Origin: Margaritifera margaritifera
Taxonomy: Eukaryota; Mollusca; Bivalvia; Unionida; Margaritiferidae
Length of the DNA: 64,000 nucleotides
Reading direction: 5' to 3'
Assembly: GCA_029931535.1 (NCBI GenBank)
Contig: JAQPZY010001695.1
Span: forward strand, 6,847,501 to 6,911,500
The position numbers were made by a program, and so were the translations under genes. The notes beneath the pieces were generated by a model. It saw only the letters and a list, made by a program, of their open reading frames with translations. It was not told the origin of the DNA and did no database searches. Numbering within the stretch: position 1 is the first letter of the stretch; each line of letters opens with the position of its first letter. Positions 38,069-47,899 of the stretch are shown piece after piece.

Positions 38069-38440
38069 GATATGCAATAGAGTACATCAGAGTATATTTC
38101 TGACAGTCATACACAATAGAGTACATCAGAAAGTATATTTCTGAGTCATACACAATAGAGTACATCAGAGAGTATATTTCGGACAGTTATACACAGAGTA
38201 CATCAGAGAACATTTCTGACAGTCATACACAAAAAAGTACATCAGAAAGTATATTTCTGAGTCATACACAATAGAGTACATCAGAGTATATTTTTGATGG
38301 TCATATACAGTAGAATATATCAGTACATTTATGACGATAAACAGAGTACTTCAGAGTACATTTCTGATAGTCATACACAAAAGAGTACATCAAATAGTAC
38401 ATTTCAGAGAATCGTGTACAATAGAGTATATCATTTACCG
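38069..38440. repeat. ~40-bp degenerate minisatellite, right part
   Basis: Phrases CATACACAATAGAGTACATC and AGAGTATATTTCTGACAGTC recur about 9 times. Together with 35150-35243 this was one array before the hAT element entered. Confidence 0.85.
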
Positions 38441-38639
38441 TTCACAAGAAGAACATGGCATTGTTTGGAATTGAATCTTTGCTTGAAGAAGCTGCAAATA
38501 TCAATCATTTTTAGATTAAGTTTAGTCCATTATAAAAAATTAAAAAAAAATAAAAAACATTTTGAATTATTTTACCTGCAGTAAACTTAAGATGAAATAT
38601 GTAAGTTTTGCTTTTTCCGTTTGTTGATTTTAATGTCAC

Positions 38640-38770
38640 TTTTAACACATTATTGTCTAGATCATGCAGAGGTAATGGGAACTTAGTGCCTGTTCCAAAG
38701 ACACACTGAGGCAGCTGAACTGGGCTGGCCTGGGCAGGTATTGAACCTGCAACCCTTGGTTTTGAAATAT
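38640..38770 (-). repeat. tRNA-derived SINE fragment
   Basis: The minus strand shows a clear box-B-like GGTTCAATACC near 38738, followed by CCCAGGCCAGCCCAGTTCAG and a GGCACTAAGTTCCCATTACC segment. Box A is not recognisable. Confidence 0.6.
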
Positions 38771-39604
38771 GGTGAAGATGATTAGAAATTGCACAACTTG
38801 AAATACTTTTTGCAAATTGAACGCAAGTTCTTTTAATGGAGGCTAATGGCAATTCAATTTTAAGAATTTTTAAGATAATGGCAATTCAATCTTAAGAATT
38901 TGAAGATAATCTTCTGAAAAAAGGCACATTTAATATCCAGAAATTATTTTGCATTGTTCCAGTCATCCACTAATAAAAAGATATGTATTACAATGTAGAT
39001 GAAATATATCAAATGACATCTATAATTGTCAATTACTATAGATATGTATTACAATGTAGATGAAATATATCAAATGACTTCTAAAATTGTCATTTACTAT
39101 AGATATGTATTACAATGTAGATGAAATATATCAAATGACTTCTAAAATTTTTATTTACTATAGAAGGAACTTAAAATTTGTTAAATGTTGTGTACATTTT
39201 AAAACATGAGGCAAGCAAAACAATTTCATATTTGGTTTATTGTCAGCTGAGATAAGACTTAATATCTGCAATACAAGATTTCCTGAAATGGTGCAATATT
39301 TTATAAAATATTTTTTTCAATGTTAATCAATGTTCCTACAAACTTTTTAAACAGATTGTAGCAATGGAAATTTAAGTGGGGGATGGGGGTGGGGAGAGGG
39401 GGGTACAAGAAAGGATTTGGGAGTTTCTGGGAACTTTGTTAATTTAAGATTAATGAAGTTTATGTGACTTAAAAAGATGGGGGAGGGGGGAGGGAGAGAG
39501 GAAGATTATGATTTTTATTTCCTACATATTTTTTATTGCACAAATTTTTAAAAAAAATCAATTCTTATAACCTTGTTACATTTCACTGTCTATCTGTTCC
39601 CTTT
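38770..39604. other. Intron 7 segment with 61-bp triplication
   Basis: ATATGTATTACAATGTAGAT begins three 61-bp units at 38981, 39042 and 39103. G-rich tracts lie near 39378-39400 and 39478-39500. Otherwise nothing recognised. Confidence 0.75.
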
Positions 39605-40380
39605 TTCATTTGTGCACAATAACTCAGTTCTCCACCATCAACAATTACAAAACTTTGTAAGTAGCTTGCATCTGTGGCAAGGAAAAACCTATTGATTTTG
39701 GAGTTGAAAGTTCAAATGGTCGTGGTTACGGGACTTAAAGAAGGAAAACTGTTTCCACACAATAGCTTGACCAGTATACCAGATACCTTGGCCAAACTTT
39801 GTGCATGGCTTGCATTTGATATAAGACCATTGATTTTTGGTCAAAAGGTTAAAGGTCAAGGTCTCAGTGACTTGAAGAAGAAAAATGGTTTCTGCACAGT
39901 ATTTTGAGTTCTTTATCACCTACTTTGACCAAACATTGTGGATGGCTTGCATTTGGGACAAGAGAGAAACCTATTTATTTTGGGGTCAAAAGGTTAAAGG
40001 TCAAAGTCACATATACTTTAAGAAGGAGAAACAATTTCCACAAAACTGCTCCAGTTCTGTACACCATTCCTTGACTCTACTTTGTAGATGGCTTGCATTT
40101 GAGACAAAGAAAATACCTATTGATGTTGAGGTTGAAAGGTCAAAGGTCAAGGCCAGAGGGTCTCATAGAAGGAAAATGGTTTCAACAAAATAACTAAAGT
40201 TCTATGCTGCAAACCATAACCAGACTTTGTGGATGGAGTACATTTGAGACAATAAAGGCACCAATTTTGGTGTCAATAGGTCAGGGGTCAAGATCACAGA
40301 TACTGAAAGAAGATAAATGGTTTCCTCAGAATAACTTGACATGGAAGGTTTATAATGTACCATTTATGGTACTCTTGTTT
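39605..40380. repeat. ~144-bp degenerate repeat with AGGTCAAGGTC motif, about 5 units
   Basis: ACTTTGT..ATGGCTTGCAT phrases recur at about 39651, 39795, 39932, 40077 and 40222. Each is followed by a GGTCAAAGGTCAAGG-like phrase and an AGAAGGAAAATGGTTTC phrase. Same family as 29740-30260. Confidence 0.82.
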
Positions 40381-40917
40381 CATATTCTTTTTGAGTGTGC
40401 ATTCCATGCTTCTTAAATATGTTTTCACTGTTAATATAACTCAATAATCTGTTGGCTTGTCAACACAAAATAGATTTAAGTGTGTCTTGATAAGCCAGGT
40501 AATATCAAGATCTCAATGTGGTGCCTAGCACTTCCATTTTGTAAAAATGGGTGAGTATGGTTACTCTCAAATGACTTTGCGAGACATACCTTATTGTTGA
40601 CTTAGCATGTTACTGCAAAGAAGCGGCTAAAATAGTTCCTTTTGCTTTATTAACAAAATCCCAATTATTTTTTTCTCTATTCAAAAAATATCACACACTA
40701 AGTCTAACCATAAAGGCAGAGGAGCCCTCATAATGTTTGCACAGCTGCCAGTGCAGTTCACACATGGTTTACAATATTCATTAGCTAGGAGTCCTTTGGT
40801 TCAGGAGGATCGAAACATTTAGACAAGTTAAATCATATACATCTCCTGTTTTGATCTTCATTGGCAGGTTTTAAAGTTGATTATATGATTTAATGTTGAA
40901 TAGACAGTACTGGATAT

Positions 40918-41116
40918 ACTCACTTATAAGTCAAGTCCAACTGCAAACTGCACAGACCAAGATCGGCCATCACATAATGCACTGGCAGATCTAGGTCTAT
41001 GCAGTTTGTTAGAAGAAATCAGCAGGACAAACCATATAGACCCTGATGTGCTGGTGCATTGTGCGAATGCAGATCAGGGTCTATGTTGTTTGCAGTTGGA
41101 CTCGTATAAGTGAATA
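40918..41116. mobile_element. Fold-back MITE, copy 1
   Basis: The left arm (ACTCACTTATAAGTCAAGTC, CAACTGCAAACTGCACAGAC) is mirrored by the right arm (CAGATCAGGGTCTATGTTGT, TTGCAGTTGGACTCGTATAA). Two related copies lie at 44244-44449 and 58030-58199. Confidence 0.85.
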
Positions 41117-42394
41117 AACACTGTATATTCTGATCTGAAAGATATTAATGATCCATGTGTCTGAAATTTTGTTTTATAATGATGCAATAATAAAATAAAG
41201 TTGAGTTCAAACTTTTCTTAAGAAAGGTTAAAAAAGTAAGAACATATTTTATGCTTGTTGTAGTAGCAAAGGGCTATTTCATTTAAAGTCACCTTGTTTG
41301 AATAAATTTTACTTACCCACCACACCAGCAATAGAAACTAAACAAGATTAAAGTAATCTGCAGTGGTTCCCCAGCACTTTTGTCAAATTACAAGTATCTC
41401 TCATCACAAAAATGTATGTGGAATGGCCCTTAGCTCTTTTAAAATTCAAGGTAATGACGGAAAATTATGTGCGTCAATTACACAATATCGTTACTGGAAT
41501 GCATTCTCTTTCTTTCCACATTGTTGCATCAGCTGAACAAAGTCCTAGTGAGTTTCCTTTATCTTCTTTATGAATATTTTGTCTGGGTATAGTTTTCTTC
41601 ATCTTTGTCTTGTGAAATATTCTCAGCTTTTAGTTTGTCAAGTATCATGCTTTTATTAATGGTAGTATGCTTCTGTAGATGAGAGTGACGATACCTGTCA
41701 ATGCCAGAATGAATGTTTCTTGTTAAAACTTTTTAGAGAAAATTAATAATCACAAGTTTACTTTTTTTGACTTTATTTTATTGTAGAAAAAAGAATTAGA
41801 TCATACCATGGGGTCATTTGAGTTTCATTATAGTATGGTATTATGTAATTAAGCAGTATGTTCAGATGATAATATATAATGAAAGATGTAATTTTTAATT
41901 GCATTTATAATTGTAATCTTTCTTCACAAATGTAAACAATGGTGTTTATTTAGCCAAGGCACTTTGTTTTTGAGAATTATCCAGCACAACTACAAAAATG
42001 TAAACTGGAAATACAAACAATTCTTGAACAAGTTGAATCAGAAAGTTTTGTTGATTTTTGTTTCATTGTCTGAAATAACTAGCTGTACCTGTTTTACATG
42101 TTTTTTAAATTATTGGAAACAGGTATCCAACATAAATATTTTACTTTGAATTCCATACTTGTTTCCCATACATATATTCCTTTGTTTTGGGTGGTTTGGG
42201 GAGGATTATGTATCAAATAATGCATATTATCTGCCTCACACCCTCCCTTTTAAATTGCACAAACTGCCATGTGGTTTTATTTATAACATTTTCCTAACAT
42301 TGTATCAATGGTACATACAATTTTGAAGTAAACAAATAAGGTGAACATTGAATGGTTGGGGGTCTTATGGTACATCAATACTTTGGAGGTTATA
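41117..42394. other. Intron 7 segment without recognisable feature
   Basis: AT-rich; scattered short frames up to 61 codons; no motif or array recognised. Confidence 0.5.
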
Positions 42395-42513
42395 TTGTGC
42401 TAAGGCAAGTAGAGTAAATTGCCTTGCCCAAGGACTGATCCAATGGTGGGAATTGAACTTGGACCCTTATGTCATGAGTCCAATGCCTTAACCATTGAGC
42501 CACTGTGGCTCCT
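42395..42513 (-). repeat. tRNA-derived SINE, best copy
   Basis: On the minus strand the head reads box A TGGCTCAATGGTTAAGG and, about 40 bp on, box B AGTTCAATTCC. A GGATCAGTCCTTGGGCAAGG and CAATTTACTCTACTTGCCTT tail follows. Box spacing is that of a tRNA-like polymerase III promoter. The fragments at 4430 (tail and box B) and 31422 (head) belong to related SINEs. Confidence 0.82.
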
Positions 42514-44243
42514 TTAAAAGCATATAACTTGTGTAAAGTAATATGAATCTTTAATATTTTTAGTGAAGGGATCTTGCTATCATCAGAGGAAAGAAAACAC
42601 TTCTTCACGTATTGAAGCTTTCAGTTAAATTGCACACCGTTTCTTTAAACATTTAACTGTATGCAGGATTTTTTAAAAATTTCCTGGGTAGGCCTTTTGA
42701 TATAGAATGATTTCCATTTTCTTTCCTACTTGTCAGATGAAATGTTTAAGGTTTGCATATTTAGGGTCACATATGCTACAAATTTCTTACAACGTATCGA
42801 TGCAAAGTTAAGGGATTTTCTTACAGACTATTTTGACAGAGTTTTCTGCCCTTGATCAGAGTATTAATTTGGTTCCTTATCATGGGCTGTGCTTTAAATG
42901 TGTGGAAATGTTTTGGCTATCACTTAGTCAAAGACTTTCGGGTCCTACAGAGTGAATAATTCCTATCAATTTTCAGAATGGTGGTTTATGTATAACTCTA
43001 CTTGTCAGATGTTCATAAATCTACAGAGTTAACACAATGCAAATGTAACATGCAATCTGATTGGTTGCAATTTCAAAATTGCAGCCAAAAAACCATGACG
43101 AATGTTGATGCCATGTTGACATTATGACTGCCTGTGTGATGTAGTGCTGCAAAAATTGTTTTGTATGATTTCTGAACAAAATGTTGTAAATCCAAAAATT
43201 TTTGCAAGCAACAAATTTTGACATATTTAAAAAGGAAGCTATATTCATACAAATATTTTTTGCAGAAAATGATATAATAAAAATTCATTACTTCTTAAAA
43301 TTTTGGGTTGCTATCAAGCTAATTATCTGTATTTGCACAAACTGAATGACACTAAAATATTCTGATTTACAGTAAAGGGTTTTAGATTGTGATGTTTTCA
43401 CAGTAAATCAAATATTAGAATCCTAAGATTCTCAAAGACAAGGTTGTAACATATTCAATTCATAAAAGAGGCCATTGACAGGTCTGTCTGTTATTACCAG
43501 ACTTAACCATGTACGTGTTTCTGTGCTGTATGTTGATAAACAGAACTCCCTCACTCAGTTGACTTAACATAGTGCATTAATTTAAAGTCTGCTACTACTG
43601 CTGCCACTGCATGCTGCCTTCAGCCAGCACTGCCTCTGCCTTCATGTAGACACCAAATTCTGTAGTGTGACACCAGCACAGAGCTATCACAAAGGCTGTC
43701 TAACCAGTTGATTTCTGGAAGGAGAGTAAAAGGGGGTGGATGGCTGTATCCCAGAAGTTCCATTCATTTTTTCATTTCCAAATTCCTAGATTTCCTTTGT
43801 CAGAAATATGGATGTCCCTTGAAAAAGTCCGTAAGTTCCATGACTGTCCTATACTGTAATATTGTATTTAGTTATTGGTGGAATTGGTATAGTCATCTTA
43901 AGAAAGTGAACAAGTGAGGAAAATTGAGAATACTTGAATTTTTTTTTAAAATTTATTTTCTCTCACATCATATTCCTTCATACATTTACCATCACTTCAT
44001 GATTACACTGCTTGTTTGTATTGTTAGAAGATTGCATCATACCAGTAAGCTGTAAGTAGGTTATCCCAATTTGATGAAATAATTTTTTTCATGTCACATA
44101 TTTTGTGTGTGCATAATTTAGATGTTAGAAAATTTGATACATTAACAACATATAAAAAAAATGGAAGCCTTGATACATCAAATGGTGAATCTACATTTGA
44201 TTCTTCTTACCAGAGAAAATAATGCAATTTTTGCCTGTACTGT
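42514..44243. other. Intron 7 segment without recognisable feature
   Basis: AT-rich; overlapping minus-strand frames of 71-75 codons at 43021-43288 show no domain or repeat character. Nothing else recognised. Confidence 0.5.
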
Positions 44244-44449
44244 ATACCTTGCTTATAAGTCGAGTCCAACTGCAAACTGCACAGACCCAGATCTGCCATT
44301 GCATAATGTGTCAGCAGATCTGGGCATGTGCAATTTGTTAGGAGTAATCAGTAGAACAAACATCATAGAACCTTATCTGCCGGTGCATTATGCGATAGCA
44401 GATCAGGGTCTGTGTTGTTTGCAGTTGGTCTTGAATTATACGCGAGTAC
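44244..44449. mobile_element. Fold-back MITE, copy 2
   Basis: Left arm CTTATAAGTCGAGTCCAACT and GCAAACTGCACAGACCCAGA; right arm GCAGATCAGGGTCTGTGTTG and TTTGCAGTTGGTCTTGAATT. A 101-codon frame crossing it is fortuitous. Confidence 0.85.
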
Positions 44450-45374
44450 AGATGGTACTAAAATAATTGTCTTGATGCAAATCTGGGGTTCAATGAAGAG
44501 ATTGTCCTGCTAATGAATGAAAATGCTCACTGTAACAAAAATATATTCACATGTAGCTATATTTGCCCTAGATTTCTGTTTTAAAATTTTAGTTTTTTCT
44601 ATGTATTTACTGGTATCAGTTTAAGGTAGACCTGAGTTCCTCATATCAAATACCTCTAAATTATTCTGTGTGATGATTTATGCTATATCGGAAAATTTCG
44701 ACCCAATGCGATCAACAGTTAGTGAGGTATTTAAGTTATAATGTACTTGTCCCCCTGGGCCATGTTCAACTTAAGGAGTTTCAGTGACTCGAGTCCATGT
44801 GACATCACTAGGGGAACCTCACAATGTGAATCACCATTGTTATATCATTGAGTTTGAAGTTTCTCTGGATTGTTTTCTGATTGCTTGCATTATTCAGAAG
44901 GGGAAGGAGGTGTGTTGTTAGTGGATGAAGCAGTACAAGTATATTCTCACTGTTCCTCAACATGAAAAATAGGATATCATGAACTAGCAATTTTGTTATC
45001 AGCTAAATGTCAAATGAAAATGCAGTGTATCAAAACATCAAATTCTTTTGCAAGAGAGAGAGAGAGAGCAGCGATGTAAGACTGTCCTCATGACTGCTGA
45101 AGACATGTAAATTCATACTCGTATTTTCACAATACATGTAATTTTTTTCCCCAAAGCTATATAAACAATACCATATATTGGATGGGGAAGTTCCATGTGC
45201 GGCCGCTGTTTTAAAATAAATGCATGATCAAATTCTTTTTGTAAAATGTGGTTGTTTTCATAAACATGTCTTTGTCAAACATTGTTCTTTCAACAAGCAT
45301 GTCTGTCTGAAAAAGATGGATCAAGATAAAAGTCCATTTGTTGGTGAAGATGTTCGCAGCTACATGTGTATCAA
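44450..45374. other. Intron 7 segment before DIRS copy 3
   Basis: A (GA)n tract at 45053-45067. A short plus-strand frame at 45220-45411 has a loose repeat in it (HVFVKHCSFNKHVC) but no known domain. Otherwise nothing recognised. Confidence 0.5.
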
Positions 45375-45877
45375 TATTTCACCTTTGAATACATTTCCCC
45401 AATCACATTAACATTTGGAAAATAAACTTCTCAACTCCCTGAATCCAGCCCTCCAGAAAAGATGAAAAAATGTGTCTTTTCCATCTATATACCATATAGA
45501 TAAAGGGAAGAAGTTTCTACCCATTACCTCCCCTTACCAGCTAGGTGGCTACCCATTAACTGGATGTTTACCAATTTTAAGCTTTTGCTCGGTACTATCA
45601 ACATAGTACTGCAAAGCCTCCAGAACTCCTTGAATATCTTTGTGATTTTAAACCATCCATTCAGAAAGTGTGCTTAGTATTGTGTATTAATGTATTGGTT
45701 ACATGTTGCAATTGTTATTTTTGATTTTTGAGCAACAATTATGTGAATTTTTGTGCAGGTTGGACTTTATTTTTTCTTTCTGATCTTGTGCTCTAACTCA
45801 GAATCATTGGAGCTTGTTGTTGGCTGTTTATTTGCACACACTATATGTATTTTTGCTTGTTTAAGTAACAGGTGTGG

Positions 45878-46109
45878 TTATTGTTATATTTGAACACTCT
45901 CGGGTTGTTTTTTTCCAATGGTTTCATCATTCTTGTAAATTCAGATAAACAATGATGACAAAATGTGCCAAGTACAAGATTTGAAGTCAACAAGAACACG
46001 CATGATATGTGTCTCTCTTGCACAAAGTATTCTTCCACTGTTGGCATTGTTATGTGTGAACACTTTTGGGTTGTTATTTCCGTTATTTTGTTGTTCTTGT
46101 CATTTCAGA
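45878..46109. repeat. Partial tandem duplication of the DIRS copy 3 leader and gag start
   Basis: The stretch with GGTTATTGTTAT..TTGAACACTCTCGGGTTGTT leading to TTCAGATAAACAATGATGAC (45958) recurs as GGCATTGTTATGTGTGAACA, TTTTGGGTTGTTATTTCC leading to TTTCAGATTAA (46110). It then continues beyond the piggyBac insertion as ACAATGATGATGTTATG. Copy 1 has the segment once (11880-11960). Confidence 0.75.
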
Positions 46110-46367
46110 TTAACCCTTAAAGTGTTTGTCGCGGCATAAGTCGCGCCGTTGGTAGCGGTCCCGTAACGCTTGTCGCGGTATATGCCATTTTTCAGGTAAG
46201 CAACTGTTTACACATCTGGGTACTTAAGCTTGACATGAATGGAGTGAAACTAAATTTTATGGGTACATTGAGCCCTGGTACAATCATTCTGTTGTAGTTT
46301 TTCCAAGCAGTTAGCAAAGAAGTTTTGCAGATGCTGGTTAATACATGAGCTGCCTGCAAAACTCAAA

Positions 46368-46796
46368 ATGGCTGACTCCCAACACGATTCATACTCAGAT
46401 GAAGACTTAATTCGGCAAATACTGGCTGATGATGGCAATAATGACAATGATTTTGAAAGTTTTGAAGTGGATGAATTTATTGGAGCTGGGAATGTGTTAC
46501 TGGAAATACCAGTGAGTGATTTTGAACCTGATGTACATGCTGGCTGGATAAGAACAGACGACATGCCAGTCAGCATTCAGTAAAATGTAGTACTGTAGAA
46601 TACCAAGCCTATAGACTATTTCAGGATATTCTTTGATTAGGATTTCTTGCATTTGATCATAGATCAAATGAATCTTTATGCAGATCAGGCAGTAGATGAG
46701 GCAGACTTTATTGACAACAGCAACATGAGAAAATTGAAGCCTGTCACACCTGCCGAATTGAAACTCTTTTTTGCATTGGTTGTTGCCATGCGGTTT
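46368..46796 (+). pseudogene. piggyBac transposase N-terminal remnant
   Basis: A 71-codon frame from ATG 46368 reads MADSQHDSYSDEDLIRQILA and later DFEPDVHAGWIRTDDM, an acidic N-terminus of the kind seen in piggyBac transposases. A frame shift later the reading resumes at about 46605 with a PIDYFR segment. It goes on to LHLIIDQMNLYADQA and LKPVTPAELKLFFALVVAM, the opening of the piggyBac transposase domain (DDE_Tnp_1_7 family), and ends at a stop near 46797. The Asp-rich catalytic core is absent. The same N-terminus, more decayed, is in the element at 6356. Confidence 0.82.
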
Positions 46797-47229
46797 TGAA
46801 CAGGTAGGTGACTGTCTGTGTAAATTCATAAGTGGACTTGAGATAAAAGACATATTGTAAAATAAATAACAAGAAAAACTGCAAGGTTTTATGAACATTT
46901 ATTATAGACTTTAGCTTTAGGGGGTATAAGCTTACCTGTGGCATTCATAGACTCAATGTTTATTAACTGTTACCTATTCTACACCTGTGATTTTCACAAC
47001 TTGGATATCAAATTATAGCAGACATACATGTATATAGTTGAGCCACTAAAGAAGAGTATTTTTTTAAAGACATATTTGCACTTTTTCATTAAAAAAAGAA
47101 ACAAATATACAGATGAAATACAAATGTAGTTTGTAATTGTATCTGTATTGGTATCTGTAAGTGCAAATATAAAGTTACACATGTGACTTGATGCTAACAA
47201 CAAATTCAGACTTAAAACAACCATTTTGC

Positions 47230-47365
47230 ATGTAGTGTTTGTGTATCTACTATGTACATAGTGTTTGTGTATTTACTATGTACGTAGTGTTTGTGTATCT
47301 ACTATGTACATAGTGTTTGTGTATCTACTATGTACGTAGTGTTTGTGTATCTACTATGTACAGTA
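47230..47365. repeat. 26-bp minisatellite, about 5 copies
   Basis: GTAGTGTTTGTGTATCTACT followed by ATGTAC, alternating 'CATAGTG' and 'CGTAGTG'. It lies inside the piggyBac derivative, near its right end. Confidence 0.92.
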
Positions 47366-47473
47366 ATTAAACTACAGGCAATTTAAAAGCTGAGTGCACT
47401 TTTTATTCCTTTTCTCAAACAATTCAGCACAAGGATCTTTTACTTCAAAACTGTACAGCACTTCAAGGGTTAA

Positions 47474-47760
47474 ACAATGATGATGTTATGTGCCAAAATT
47501 GACAAGGACATGCATGATACATGTCTCTCTTGCACAAAGTGTTCTTGCAGCTTTTTTGTTTTCTGTGAACACAATGGAACAGTTCAGCAGCAGCTGTCAA
47601 GGAAATACATCATGTGTTGCCGATTTCCAAACACCCATCACTGTCAGCTGCAAACCTGTAAGGTGAAGGCTTCAATAGACTTGAAAGACCAGGACGTACA
47701 TCACTCCTTCAGTCCACTGCTGCAGTTAGTGAAATAAAAGGAAATATCAGACCATTTGTC
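47474..47760 (+). pseudogene. DIRS copy 3 gag-like remnant
   Basis: The frame from 47477 reads MMMLCAKIDKDMHDTCLSCT and KCSCSFFVFCEHN. It matches the gag start of copy 1 (H..CLxCTKCS) with the first Cys pair partly lost. It ends at 47737. Confidence 0.6.
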
Positions 47761-47899
47761 GGATAAGACCCATGATCCTGGCATTTCATCACGCTGATAT
47801 CGAAAACATATTCAGACTTACCACTGTGCTTCCGACATTGGACAAAACATTGCAGTCGTGAATATGATCACCCCTCTGTTTTACAAGGTGGTTAAGAAT

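Larger units (their letters stand above)
46110..47473 (+). mobile_element. piggyBac-like non-autonomous element (long form), nested in DIRS
   Basis: TTAA at 46110-46113 and 47470-47473 encloses 1,356 bp beginning CCCTTAAAGTG and ending CACTTCAAGGG (11-bp inverted ends, one mismatch). The uninterrupted site is preserved in DIRS copy 1: TCATTTCAGTTAAACATGAT at 11941-11960 has one TTAA. The left half keeps the transposase N-terminus. The right half is AT-rich filler with a 26-bp minisatellite (47230-47365). The catalytic region is missing. Confidence 0.92.

Noticed and set aside
42395..42513. Functional tRNA gene
   Set aside because: Box A and box B are present, but no cloverleaf with paired acceptor stem could be read, and the SINE tail follows directly.
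42390..42608. 72-codon minus-strand frame with a VAQWLRHW-type sequence
   Set aside because: It is the conceptual translation of a tRNA-derived SINE, a common false protein.
46250..46576. Minus-strand 108-codon frame
   Set aside because: Antisense to the recognised piggyBac N-terminus, Ser-rich shadow.
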